Shown: piece after piece, positions 28,313-37,603 of the stretch
Layout: each line of letters starts with the position of its first letter
How positions within the stretch are numbered: position 1 is the stretch's first letter
Assembly (NCBI GenBank): GCA_032334235.1
Contig: JAVSGI010000003.1
Location: forward strand, 1,426,001 to 1,490,000
Reading direction: 5' to 3'
Length of the DNA: 64,000 nt
DNA from: Paracoccaceae bacterium Fryx2
GTDB taxonomy: Bacteria > Pseudomonadota > Alphaproteobacteria > Rhodobacterales > Rhodobacteraceae
Translations under genes and position numbers: made by a program
The notes under the pieces: generated by a model
Seen by the model: the letters and a program-made list of their open reading frames with translations, nothing else
Database searches by the model: none
What the model was told of the DNA's origin: nothing

Positions 28313-30915
28313 TTGTGATGAGCACATCACCCGCCCGCACTTCCAGTTTAGGCCGGGGCTTCAAAGGAACTGGAAGTGCCTTGTTCTCGCCCATACGATA
28401 GCTTCCAGTAGAGACTGCACTCACCTTAAGCACGCCCCACTCACCGGGTTCGGCCGGACGATCTAAGCATTGTGGGCTCCAGCCGTTTTCGAGATCGGCG
28501 ATTACGTCGCCAAGCCGAACGGTGGGCCATAGACTCTTGCCAACCGCACCGCCGGTGATCCGCCTTAGCACGCCTTCGTGGCCCCAGCGGTCGAGATCCT
28601 TGAACGACGCGATGAACATCGGCTTGTCGGGCAAGGGCGTCGCCGGGGCGAAGCCAAGCATGGCCTCGAAATCGTCCATGGCCTTCGCTTCGGCAGAGTC
28701 CGCCTCCTCATTTTTCGCCGCCGCCTCCTTAAGTGCGGCATCATAAGCCGCGACGATTGCCTGTTGCTCGGCGAGGTCGGGCAAGGGAATGCGAAGGTCC
28801 AGAAACGCGTCAGGCGAGATGCGCTTGCGTCCGCTGGTGCCGGTAGCTTTCGACCGGAGTGACTTCAGAAATCCGCCCGTTCGCAGGACGCGTTGCACGA
28901 ACCCGCTATCCAGCTTCGCCGGATCAGCGACGAAGACAGGGAACTCGGGTGTGACGACGCCCTTGGGGATCGAAGCCGGAAGCATGCCGATCGCGCCGCT
29001 GCGCGCGTCAATCTTTGAAAACACGATGTCGCCCGGATAGACCGCGTACATGGCACCTTTGTAGGGAGCCGAGCGATCACGAACCGAGATTTCGCCGTCC
29101 AGATGGACGGTGATCGGCGACCAGTCGCCGAATGTGCCGTTCACGCTGACGGTCTCCCGGCGCGGCGCCATCACTTCGCGCAAGGCGGTCAAGGCGTGGT
29201 GGGTGTGCGGGTGCACAGCATCGTCTAGACCGATCCAGGGCTCAAGAGCCCTCCACTGGCGGATCACGCAGCGGAGGGCAGGAGAAAATCCGGGGCCTCT
29301 GTGAGCTTTGCGCCCGCCTCCGCCCATGCCTCCAACTCTCGATAGGCTTGCAGAAGCGCCGGAAATTCCGTCGGCACGTTCTCACCGGTCTCGCCGGTCG
29401 AGGTGATGCCGACCGATTTCGGCGCCGCGACGAAGACCGGATAGTCGAACGCCTCGCGCACATGCACCCAGAGCGCAGCGTTGTGACGCTCGTCCAGAGC
29501 TTTCAAACTGGCTGACAACTGACGGGTAAGTGTGTCTGCCACCTTTGCAATGCCGATGGTGAAAGCTGCTGAATAGTCCTTCCTCAGTGCTGCGGCCTTT
29601 TTGCGATCAGTCGCCTGATCATCCCAGCCCACTCTCTTCAATTTGGTCACGCCGATGCTTTTCGGATAGGGAGGCGGTTCGGCTGAAAACCAGACTGGCG
29701 ACACCCGTTTGATCCCGATCGCAGAAAGATCAGCGAGAATTTTCGCGGTCTCCACGTCGTCACCCGAAACGATGCGAGGTCCCAGCGTAGCGCAAAGGGT
29801 GTCGCGCTCTTTATTGAAAACGGTATCAAGCTTGGCGTGGGCGTCAACCCAAGCCGTCTCCCACGCCGTCTGATCAGCGTCTGTGAAGCGCTTAAGAAAG
29901 ACTAGCGAGGCCTTAACCGTGGCATCTGCCGAACGAAAGGTTTCTTCCGGCAGGCCGACAACGGCAAGTATCTTCGCCTTACCCTCGCACCAACGACGCA
30001 GCCATGTCAGCGAGGGATTGTTGAGATTTCCGTCGGGCAGCACGATCCCGATGCGCCCACCGGGCTTGAGAAGGTTCAGGCAACGCTCAACAAAGACGAC
30101 TTCGGTGGCACGGTTGGCCTTGCCCTTTCCGATTACAAACAGATCGAGGATCTTCGTTTTTGCCTTCGCGGCAGCCAGCATCCGTTGATGGCTTTCCTCC
30201 CAAGGTGCACCATATCGCGCTAGGCAGCGGTCCCGATAAGCTTGATCATCATGGACCCGGGTTTCATCGCTGCCGCCGACCTTCTGATCATCGCCGACGT
30301 TCGAGCCGAAGGGTGGATTGGTGATGACGATATCGAAACGGCCGGGGAAAATGCCGTTAACGTCTACAAGGCCATCATGATAGTGGATGCCGCCGTGTCC
30401 GTCGCCGTGCATGATCATGTTCATCTTGGCGGTACGAGCAGCACGCGGTTCAGCGTCAGTCCCGAAAATACAATTCCATGCGAGGCGCCCGACGCGGGTA
30501 TTGACCGGCCGGTTCAGCTCATCGGATGGCAGCAATTCCTTGTTAAAGGTTGCAAATGCCTCTTCGATCCGGCGGTCTTCCTCGTCAGCGTCGAGCGCTA
30601 GAGCTTCGATATCGGATCGTGCCTTATCTTTGTCGGCCTGGATCGCCGCACCGATCTCACTGCGCACGTGCTCGAAAGCGCGGATAAGAAAACCGCCAGA
30701 TCCGGCCGCGGGATCGCAGATCAGGTCGCCTTCCTTCGGGTCGAGCATGCTTACCATGAAATCAACAACGGGACGGGGTGTGAAGAACTGGCCGAGTTCA
30801 CCGCGAAAGGTGCTGCCAAGAAATCGTGTAGCGCGTCAACCAGCATGTCCGTGACCGTCAACCACGTTGGCCGGTTTTAGGCCGCTGGGTTGGCGTATCT
30901 GGAATTGTTTTTCGC

Positions 30916-31731
30916 TCAGCCTTCTCCTTTGTCCTTGTTGTCGGCGATGGTTGTCGTTGGCGGTCTGCTCAGCGCCTCTTTGTTGGAGGCGGCCGCGCGC
31001 TGGCGGAAGCTTTCGGCATTCATCTCCAGGATCGCTGCGTGATGAACCAGCCGGTCGATGGCGGCGACGGTCATCGCCTTGTCCGGGAAGATCTGGTCCC
31101 AGCCGCTGAAGGGCTGGTTGGCGGCGATGGCGATGCTGCGGCATTCGTAGCGCCGGGCGATCAGCTCGAAGAGCACGCCTGTCTCGGCCTGATCCTTGTG
31201 GGCGTAGGTGATGTCGTCGAGGATGATCAGGTCGAACTTGTCGAGCTTGGCGAGCGCGGCTTCGAGCACCAGATCGCGGCGGGCGGCCTGAAGTCGCTGC
31301 ACCAGATCGCTGGTCCGGGTATAGAACACGCGGTGTCCCCGCTCGATCAGGGCATGGCCTATCGCGCAGAGAATGTGCGTTTTGCCCGTGCCGGAATTGC
31401 CGATGGCGATCAGATTGCCGCCACCCTCCAGCCAGTCGCCGGCCGCCAAGGCCTCGATCCGGGCGCGCGGCAGGGTTGGCAGCGCCTTGAAGTCGAAGGT
31501 CGCCAGCGTCTTGCCAGCCGGTAGCTGTGCCTCGTTCATGTGGCGCTGAATGCGGCGCATGTCGCGCTCGGCCAGTTCGTATTCCGCGAGGACGGCCAGA
31601 AAGCGGGCAGCGGGCCAGCCTTCGGCATCGGCGCGGGTGGCGATGTCGGCCCAAAGCTTGTGGAAGCTGGGCAGGCGCAGCGCGGTCAGCATGCCTGGCA
31701 GCGTGTGGATGTCGATCTCGCGGGAGGTCAT
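30916..31731 (-). CDS. istB: IstB helper ATPase (element B, copy 1)
   Basis: This 271-residue AAA+ protein has a P-loop GNSGTGKTH and Walker B LIILDDIT. It overlaps the istA stop by 4 bases (ATGA). The same protein is encoded by copy 2. Confidence 0.94.
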   Translation of the reverse strand: MTSREIDIHTLPGMLTALRLPSFHKLWADIATRADAEGWPAARFLAVLAEYELAERDMRRIQRHMNEAQLPAGKTLATFDFKALPTLPRARIEALAAGDWLEGGGNLIAIGNSGTGKTHILCAIGHALIERGHRVFYTRTSDLVQRLQAARRDLVLEAALAKLDKFDLIILDDITYAHKDQAETGVLFELIARRYECRSIAIAANQPFSGWDQIFPDKAMTVAAIDRLVHHAAILEMNAESFRQRAAASNKEALSRPPTTTIADNKDKGEG

Positions 31732-33236
31732 GCGCAGGCTCCCAGAAGGGCATCGAAGCTGTCGAGCGAGGGATGGGCGACGGTGACATCTGTCGGCAGC
31801 GCCGTTTGCTTCGGGCTCAGGCGGAGCATCAGCAGGTCAGGGTCCGGCACCCGGCCGGCGTCGAGATCGTCCGTCAGGAGATGTGCCAGTTCCGCCTCGC
31901 AGGCCCGGTCGTGGGCGATGAACAGCAGGTCGACCATGCGGCGGCAGGCGTCGCGGCGGGGCAGATCACGCTGCAGCACCTTCCAGGCCTCAGCGTATTC
32001 GGTTCGCGGGAACAGGCTGTCGCGGTAGATCGAACTCCACAGGGCTTGCGGTTTGCGCCGCAGCGCGTGGATGACGTGATGGTAGTTGATGACATGCACG
32101 CGATGGCCGTCGCCGCGACCACGCGCCCTTGTATGGCTGACGACCAGGGTGCTGCCGAGAAAGGCCTCAAGGCGATCGTCGTAAAGGTGGACCCGCAAGC
32201 GCTGCCCGATCAGCTGCGACGGGGCGCTGTAGAAGATGCTCTTGACCAGAAAGCCGCTGGTGCGGGTGACCGGAACCACGGTCTCTGTAAAGTCGGTGGT
32301 GCGCCGGGACGGCAGGGGCTTCAGATGCGCCTGTTCCGCCTGAACCGCGATCGCCCGCTGCCGGTTGCGCCGTGCCACCAGAATGTCGACGAAGCGCCGG
32401 TAGTCCTCGATGCTGGCGAAGTCGCGGCTGCCGCGCAGGATCAGCGCCTGTTCGATGGCCTTCTTCAGGTGCCGGTTCTGGGACTCCACCGCGCCGTTCT
32501 CATGAGCTTCCCCGCGGTTGTTGCGACTGGCCTCCATGCCGTAATGGCCGACGAAGGCATTGTAGCGCGTGGTGATATCCTGGCGCTGGTCAGCCGTCAG
32601 GTTGCGGAAAGCGGCCGAGAGGCTGTCGGTGCGATGCTCCTGTGGTGCCCCGCCGAGCGACCAGAGCGCCTGCTGCAGGTTCTCGGCCAGGGCCGTGAAG
32701 CTCTCCCCGCCCAGGACCACCCCGACATGCTCCCACCGGCTGTAGACCATGACGAAGTGGTAGAGCAGATGCGGGAATAGCTGGCCCGCGATCGTCACCT
32801 CCAGCTCCTCGGCATGAGTGAAGTCGGACTGGGCCATGCGGCCCGGCTCCGGCGTCTGGCGGAAGATGATGTCGCGCTCGGGTCCGTTCAGCGCCCGCCA
32901 CTGCCGCACCCGCCGTTCCAGGGTGCGCCGGATGCGGTCATCGGGGAAGGCCAGCGGGTGCAGGCCCTGAAGGTGGCGCAGCAGGGTGACGGCCTGCAAG
33001 GCGCTGTCCCTCTCCAGCAAGGGAAGGATGTCGCCCTCCCAATAACCCTCGAGGGGATCGGCCACCGTGCGCCCGTGAACGATCTTGCGGTTCGAGGGCA
33101 GCGTCGGGTTGGCATCGAACCGTCGGGCCGTGCGCTCGCTGAACCCGGCGCGGGCGGCCGACGTGCGCTGACTGTGATATCGGAGGTCGGACATGTATAA
33201 TCTCAATTGCTGGTCGTTGATGGGTTTGTAGGCCAA
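31728..33236 (-). CDS. istA: IstA transposase (element B, copy 1)
   Basis: The product of about 502 residues starts at a TTG that has GGAGG 7 bases upstream; a longer reading is open but lacks such a site. It shows a helix-turn-helix (SAARAGFSERTARRF), then DDE-type residues in MAQSDFTHAEELEV and in the Glu of NNRGEAHENGAVESQN. It is full length here, unlike copy 2. Confidence 0.9.
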   Translation of the reverse strand: MAYKPINDQQLRLYMSDLRYHSQRTSAARAGFSERTARRFDANPTLPSNRKIVHGRTVADPLEGYWEGDILPLLERDSALQAVTLLRHLQGLHPLAFPDDRIRRTLERRVRQWRALNGPERDIIFRQTPEPGRMAQSDFTHAEELEVTIAGQLFPHLLYHFVMVYSRWEHVGVVLGGESFTALAENLQQALWSLGGAPQEHRTDSLSAAFRNLTADQRQDITTRYNAFVGHYGMEASRNNRGEAHENGAVESQNRHLKKAIEQALILRGSRDFASIEDYRRFVDILVARRNRQRAIAVQAEQAHLKPLPSRRTTDFTETVVPVTRTSGFLVKSIFYSAPSQLIGQRLRVHLYDDRLEAFLGSTLVVSHTRARGRGDGHRVHVINYHHVIHALRRKPQALWSSIYRDSLFPRTEYAEAWKVLQRDLPRRDACRRMVDLLFIAHDRACEAELAHLLTDDLDAGRVPDPDLLMLRLSPKQTALPTDVTVAHPSLDSFDALLGACA

Positions 33237-34528
33237 CCCGGATCCTCCGTTTGACGGCAGAGGAACCCGGCTTACCAACCCGCAGCGACCAGCACCTTCC
33301 CCGAAATCACTCAAGCCGGTGGGGCTGCCCTCCAGACGGGCATGCCCGTCTTCCGTTCAGCCCCACCGGCCAAGGTGGTTGCCGGCACCGGCCAAGATGG
33401 TTGTCGCGCAACAAAATCGCTCGAAAGCAAGCCCCTTGATGTCGTCGCCGGTCTTGGACAAATCGAAGGTTTGCAACTCCTTTACGATGCGGCGGAAGGT
33501 GGTCTCGGAGATTTCGAGGCGATCGGTTTCAGAGAAAAGGTCGTCAGCCTTGTAATAGTCCTTCGTTTCCTGAAACAGCTCATCATGGATAGCGACGGTC
33601 TTGGTAGTCTTGAATTTCTCTCGACCATCGATGAAATCAACCGAGAAGGTTCCGTGAAGCCCGGAGCGTTCAATATACATTTTTATGAAGAGAATTTTCG
33701 AGATGGTATCAAAGGCTCGGCCCGGTTCCATTTTATGAACATCGCGTAGGATGGAATGGCACTTGAACAATAGGTCCTGAAACTCCTTGCGGTTGAAGGC
33801 GCGGAGCTTGTTCTTGATTGCCTCGATGCGCTTTGCATCTCCCCAATCAGTTGCTTTGGGAATCTCGCTGATCTGGACAAAGTCTCCGGGTAGCCCGGGC
33901 ACAAGTTTGAATGCGGCAGTGAATCTAGTATTATGAGCGACAAAGAACTCGCAGCCCACCGCCCTTGTGTAGCTTTCCCCTTGATAATAATCCCTAATAT
34001 TGATATCGACAGCCTCTGACTTGCATTCAATTATGAGAACTGGAGTATTGTTGTTGTTCCGTTTCGTCTCGTTTTCCCAAATAACGATATCGGCACGCGG
34101 GCTTTTGTGCCCATGCATCGTGCGGCGCTCTTGATCCATTTGGTCGAGCGAGTAACCATAGTTCTTGACGAGGTGGCGAATGTATGTCTGTCGCACAATT
34201 TCCTCCGGCTTTGTCGAAACATCACGCCATTCGGAGCGTAAAGGAATCCAGAGCCAATCATCTTCGCGATGGAGACCGTCAACCGACGGCGGAAACGCGC
34301 TTACTGGGTTGGCCTTAGGTTTCTTAGTTACCATTAAATGCGATCTCCCATTCGACGCTCATGTTAGCTGATTTGCTCTCACCCGCCCGCACGTCTGGCG
34401 TTTCGTGACCGACATCGCATAACCAGCCTTTTCGCAAGTTAGTAACCGCCCGGCATAGTCAACGCCACACCCAATGTGGTTTGCGTTCGTGTACATCAGC
34501 GAGTGAACCCCAGCATGGTCCAGGACCC

Positions 34529-35794
34529 CTATAGGCCGACCACCCGCAACCTCGGCTTCAGCATTTCGCCCACCGCGTTCACCCCTGCCCGCAAGGGAGA
34601 GTCAATGAGGTGGGCATAGCGCTGGGTGGTGCCGATCTGGGTATGACCCAGCAGCCGCCCGATCATTTCCAGCGAGGCCCCACCAGAAACCAGCAACGAG
34701 GCGAAGGTGTGACGCAGATCGTGGATGCGGACGTCGGGGATCTCGGCCTGCACGCGCATCCGCTCCCAGAAGCGCTTGAGGTCAACCACGGGCTGGCCGG
34801 GCACATCGCCGGGGAAGAGGAAGGGACAGCCCTTGGGCACGGCATCGCCGCGCAAGCGGATCAGGGCGACGGCCTCATGCGAGATCGGCACCCGGTGGAC
34901 GCGCCGCTGCTTGGTGTAGGCGGCTTGCTTGGTCCAGATGGCCAGATCGAGGTTGAACTGGTCGAATGTCGCAGTGCGGGCTTCGCCGCACCGGGCGCCA
35001 GTGAGCATGCAGAGGCGGATTATCCCGGCGGCGCGCTGATCGGGATCGGCGCACAGTGCCTCGGCGAGGCGCTTGATTTCATCAAAGGAAAGAAAACGTT
35101 CGCGGGCCGTTTCGGGGCGCTTGCGGAAACTGGTCGCCGGATTGTCGGTGCGCATTTTCCACGTGACGGAAAGGCTGAACATCTTGCGTAGAACCTCTCC
35201 AACCCGATTTGCGCGCACTGGCGTCGGCTTGAAGGTCTTCGGCGGGGACTTTGGTGCGGGTCGTTTTGATTTGAACGCCCGGGGCACCGCGATCGGCTTG
35301 ACGGGTTTCTTCCAGACCCGTGGCCGCCCTGCCGCAACCTTGACCAGCAGCCTGTCAACATCCGTCGGCGTGATGTCGGTCACTTTGCGTGATCGCCAAT
35401 CGGGCAAGACCAACGTTTTGAGCATACTGGCCTGATCCTTGGCACTGGATGCGGACAGTTTCGGCAGATGTTCATCTATGTATCGTTCGACCAGTTCATC
35501 AACGGTGGGCGCGTGCCGCGCGTTGGTCCGCACATCCATCGGATCTTCGCCGCGATCGACATCGCGCTTCAGCCGCTTGGCCTCCTCCCGGGCGGCAATC
35601 ACCGACCAGCTGGGCCATGTCCCGATCGTCATGCGCCGCTGCCGCCCGGCCGCGCAATAGATCAGGACGAACCCCTTGCGGCCCGACAGAAAGACACAAA
35701 GGCCGAAGCCCGCGCAGTCCTCGTCAAACACAACATACTTGCGCGTGCCGATTTCGGCAGCCTTTACAATCCGTTCCGTCAAATGCGTGGCCAT
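34529..35794 (-). CDS. Tyrosine-type integrase of the island
   Basis: The 421-residue recombinase has an N-terminal arm-binding part, a core-binding helical part (about residues 110-200), and a catalytic domain with Arg in MLTGARCGEA, HDLRHTFASLL (His-x-x-Arg), LLGHTQIGTTQRY with the final His and the nucleophile Tyr. The ATG at 35794 has GGAGGAG just upstream; a longer open frame has none. Integrases of this kind often use tRNA 3' ends, and a tRNA-Met 3' fragment lies at 15.5 kb. The gene diverges from the excisionase-like gene at 36.1 kb. Confidence 0.92.
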   Translation of the reverse strand: MATHLTERIVKAAEIGTRKYVVFDEDCAGFGLCVFLSGRKGFVLIYCAAGRQRRMTIGTWPSWSVIAAREEAKRLKRDVDRGEDPMDVRTNARHAPTVDELVERYIDEHLPKLSASSAKDQASMLKTLVLPDWRSRKVTDITPTDVDRLLVKVAAGRPRVWKKPVKPIAVPRAFKSKRPAPKSPPKTFKPTPVRANRVGEVLRKMFSLSVTWKMRTDNPATSFRKRPETARERFLSFDEIKRLAEALCADPDQRAAGIIRLCMLTGARCGEARTATFDQFNLDLAIWTKQAAYTKQRRVHRVPISHEAVALIRLRGDAVPKGCPFLFPGDVPGQPVVDLKRFWERMRVQAEIPDVRIHDLRHTFASLLVSGGASLEMIGRLLGHTQIGTTQRYAHLIDSPLRAGVNAVGEMLKPRLRVVGL

Positions 35795-36137
35795 CCGGGC
35801 TCCTCCTTGGTGCCCCGACTGAGCAAAGAGAATCCGCAAAGAGCAACCTGCTCCACGCAAGCTTCCGGCAGAGAGGCGGAAACCGGCAGAAACATACCGG
35901 TCATTCATCCGCCCTTTTGACCACAGATATTGCGGTGTTCGCGCGGTGTTTGCGGTTTTGGACCTGAACACCTCTGGTTTCGTCCGGCACGAAGCCGCAT
36001 TCGACCGCAAAAGACCCGGATCAACCGCAGGTTTGTTTCCGCCGGTTTCCGCCTCTTCGCCGGTCCCTTGCCCGTGCTTGTCTGCCCTGACCGATTTTAG
36101 CGCACCGATCGTGGGGCGCCGGTCACGGAGAAAACAC
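35795..36137. other. Divergent control region between integrase and excisionase-like gene
   Basis: No gene is visible. The 343 bp hold a 26-bp imperfect inverted repeat (35873-35898 with 36031-36056), less exact similarity continuing inward, and several CCGCAA/TTGCGG blocks. This is the expected place for the int promoter and the excisionase-gene promoter. Confidence 0.6.
35873..36056. repeat. 26-bp imperfect inverted repeat pair
   Basis: Bases 35873-35898 and the reverse complement of 36031-36056 agree at 24 of 26 positions; the shared core is GAGGCGGAAACCGGC. The arms are 132 bp apart and each contains GGAAACCGGC. Candidates are arm-type integrase sites, an excisionase operator or an attP component. 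Confidence 0.75.
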
Positions 36138-36407
36138 ATGAAAAAGATTGGCTTAAGCGCCGCCGAGAATACCGCGCCGGAGGTGGACAGCGGCCTGCTG
36201 ACCGGCTGGCTGAACCGCTCCGACCTTGCTCGGGAACTGACCCTTTCGGTCGACACGCTGCAGCGCTGGGAGACCCGCTGCATGGGCCCGCCTTGCGTCC
36301 GGGTGGGGCGCAAGGTGCTCTACCGCATGGAGGCCGTCAGGAAATGGCTGCGCGAGCGGGAGGCCCGCAAGCAGGGTGTCAGCCGCGCTTTCGCTGGTCG
36401 GCGTTGA
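36138..36407 (+). CDS. AlpA/excisionase-like helix-turn-helix protein
   Basis: This 89-residue protein has a MerR-type winged helix pattern common in excisionases and AlpA regulators: LNRSDLARELTLSVDTLQRWE, then PPCVRVGRKVLYRMEAVRKWL. It probably guides excision of the island or controls its genes. The start has CGGAG upstream. It is followed 10 bp later by a 64-residue protein. Confidence 0.75.
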   Translation: MKKIGLSAAENTAPEVDSGLLTGWLNRSDLARELTLSVDTLQRWETRCMGPPCVRVGRKVLYRMEAVRKWLREREARKQGVSRAFAGRR

Positions 36408-36417
36408 GGGGGCTCCC

Positions 36418-36612
36418 ATGACACAGATCATCCCCATTGGCGCGATCCCGATCACAGCGCTGATCGCCGAGGCCCAGCGCGAGTTGGACATGCGCAGGCA
36501 GGTTTACTGGGCCCGTGTTCGGTCGGGCCAGATGCGCCAGGCTGACGCCGACAAGCGCCTCGCGCTGATGGAGGCCATTGTCCGGCGCCTGATTGTGACG
36601 GCCGCGCTATGA
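36418..36612 (+). CDS. Small conserved island protein (64 residues)
   Basis: The short helical product (ITALIAEAQRELDMRRQVYWARVRSG) has no recognised domain. It overlaps the following initiator gene by 4 bases (ATGA), so it belongs to that transcript. It may be an accessory replication or regulatory protein. Confidence 0.55.
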   Translation: MTQIIPIGAIPITALIAEAQRELDMRRQVYWARVRSGQMRQADADKRLALMEAIVRRLIVTAAL

Positions 36613-37586
36613 GCGGGGTGGCTAGCAATTGGGCGATCCTGCAGCGCGGGCTGCATCCCGCAGCCAAGCTTGTGCTTTGGCATCTGTGCAACCGGCACAC
36701 CCCCGGGTCCGGCTGCTTTCCGTCGCAAGACCAACTGACCGCCGATACCGAAATCTCACGCGCCTCGCTGAACATCCAGTTGCGCAGGTTGGAAGAGGCG
36801 GGCCTTATCCGCAGGCAACGGCGGCCAGGGCGCGGACCAACACCGTGGAAATCGACCCGCTACATTCTCGGTTTCGAGGCCGATTTCACCCAAAAGCTAT
36901 CTCCGGATTCCGGACGGAAAAGCGGGCAAAAGCCTTCTCCGGATTTGGCACAAATGCCCGCAAAGCCATGTCCAGATTTGGAACAGAAACCTGCAAAGCC
37001 ATGTCCAGATTCTGACCAAAAGCACCCAAAGCCATGTCCAGATTTGGAACAAAGCCATCTCCGGATTCTGGACACTAACTTAGTAAGAAAGAAAGAAACT
37101 ACTACCGCGCGTAGCACGCACGCGAGCACGCATGACGCATACGCGAGGGAGGCCCCCGAAACCGTCTGCCTCGCAGCCTGTGGCGAGGGCCTATGCGTTG
37201 AAGCCCGTGCCGTGATCCAGGCAACCGCGCCGGTCATCGATGGCTGGCTGGCAGCAGGCTACGACCTCGAAGCCGATATCCTGCCGGTGCTGAAAGCGCG
37301 AACGTTGCGCAAGCGCGAAGACCCAATCCGGACATGGGCGTATTTCACTCCGGCCGTTGCCAAGCGCCACGCACAGCGGGTGGCGCTGGTGGCGAAGACG
37401 AAAAGTGCTCGGGAAACGAAGACTGCGCCCACGCTCAATGCCCAAGAAATTCTGCTGCAAACGGCCGAATGGCTGAACTCGGGCCGCTTTGTCCCGCCCA
37501 GCGCCGTGAACAACACAACCCGGGACGCCCTGCTGCGGGCCGGGCTGGTGACCAAGGAAACCCTTCGCTCCCACCAGATTTATTGA
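36609..37586 (+). CDS. Lambda O-like replication initiator, paralogue 1, with internal iterons
   Basis: The 325-residue protein has an N-terminal winged helix (ASNWAILQRGLHPAAKLVLWHL, then SRASLNIQLRRLEEAGLIRR and TRYILGF). A Pro/Lys-rich repeat linker (about residues 95-155, KPCPDLEQ-type) follows, and a C-terminal helical part ending in LRSHQIY. This is the architecture of phage lambda O, whose gene contains the origin iterons. Here, too, six direct repeats lie inside the linker coding region. The C-terminal part is shared with the paralogue at 38500-39450 (both end AVNNTTRDALLRAGLVTKE / AISNTIRDAMLSRGLVTPE). Function is inferred from layout. Confidence 0.7.
   Translation: MSGVASNWAILQRGLHPAAKLVLWHLCNRHTPGSGCFPSQDQLTADTEISRASLNIQLRRLEEAGLIRRQRRPGRGPTPWKSTRYILGFEADFTQKLSPDSGRKSGQKPSPDLAQMPAKPCPDLEQKPAKPCPDSDQKHPKPCPDLEQSHLRILDTNLVRKKETTTARSTHASTHDAYAREAPETVCLAACGEGLCVEARAVIQATAPVIDGWLAAGYDLEADILPVLKARTLRKREDPIRTWAYFTPAVAKRHAQRVALVAKTKSARETKTAPTLNAQEILLQTAEWLNSGRFVPPSAVNNTTRDALLRAGLVTKETLRSHQIY
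36891..37073. repeat. Six iteron-like direct repeats inside initiator gene 1
   Basis: Six copies of about 24 bp follow the consensus CAAAGCCATsTCCrGATT. The TCC anchors lie at 36902, 36938, 36971, 37004, 37037 and 37060, so the spacing is 36, 33, 33, 33 and 23 bp. The last copy is in a different reading frame from the others, so DNA sequence rather than protein sequence is being conserved. An A-rich stretch (37074-37105, CTAACTTAGTAAGAAAGAAA) follows, like an origin unwinding element. Confidence 0.8.
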
Positions 37587-37603
37587 CCCGATTGGAAACC
37601 CCG

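Larger units (their letters stand above)
23952..29267 (-). pseudogene. hsdS: Type I specificity subunit HsdS, split by two IS
   Basis: Three pieces (29267-28313, 26998-26865, 24278-23952) join to 1,416 nt and 471 residues in frame after removal of an IS5-family and an IS21-type copy. The protein has two target-recognition halves. The first ends in DLRIPLPDLAEQQAIVAAYDAAL; the second contains GDVLITRANGVANLVGVAA, restored across the first junction, and LSLTFPLPPIADQLALIAALDAG. These are the usual conserved regions of HsdS, which pick the DNA site for methylation and cleavage. The GTG at 29267 overlaps the methylase stop by 4 bases (GTGA); longer upstream reading lies inside hsdM. Confidence 0.92.
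30827..33413 (-). mobile_element. IS21-type element B, copy 1 (2,587 bp)
   Basis: The ends are TGTAGCGCG and CGCGCAACA, flanked by the 6-bp duplication AAATCG (30821-30826 and 33414-33419). The right end repeats a GGCCAAG(A/G)TGGTTG motif, again like the multiple terminal repeats of IS21 elements. It is a different lineage from element A. Both genes are intact. It cuts the methylase fusion between its nuclease and methylase parts. Confidence 0.96.
29264..34334 (-). pseudogene. hsdM: Nuclease-methylase fusion (HsdR_N + HsdM), split by an IS
   Basis: The pieces 34334-33414 and 30820-29264 join in frame to 2,478 nt and 825 residues after removal of an IS21-type copy and one AAATCG. Residues about 20-150 form an HsdR_N-type nuclease domain with Asp82 (RADIVIW) and Glu103-Cys-Lys105 (IIECKSE), a PD-(D/E)XK core. 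A linker leads to an N6-adenine methylase: GLAFERF joined to LGSTFRGELGQFFTP, motif I DPAAGSGGF near residue 343 and motif IV TNPPFG. No separate HsdR helicase gene is present in the window. With hsdS and the GHKL ATPase it forms one leftward operon. Cleavage and methylation would be in one chain; it is split here. Confidence 0.92.

Noticed and set aside
30242-30601. Frame opposite the methylase core
   Set aside because: It lies opposite the conserved NPPFG methylase region and has no independent support.
31527-32780. 417-codon frame antisense to element B istA
   Set aside because: It lies opposite a clear transposase gene in GC-rich DNA, has no recognisable domain and recurs in copy 2.
35795-36313. 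N-terminal extension of the integrase
   Set aside because: The extension crosses the divergent control region and the excisionase-like gene; the ATG at 35794 has a strong ribosome site and family-like start.
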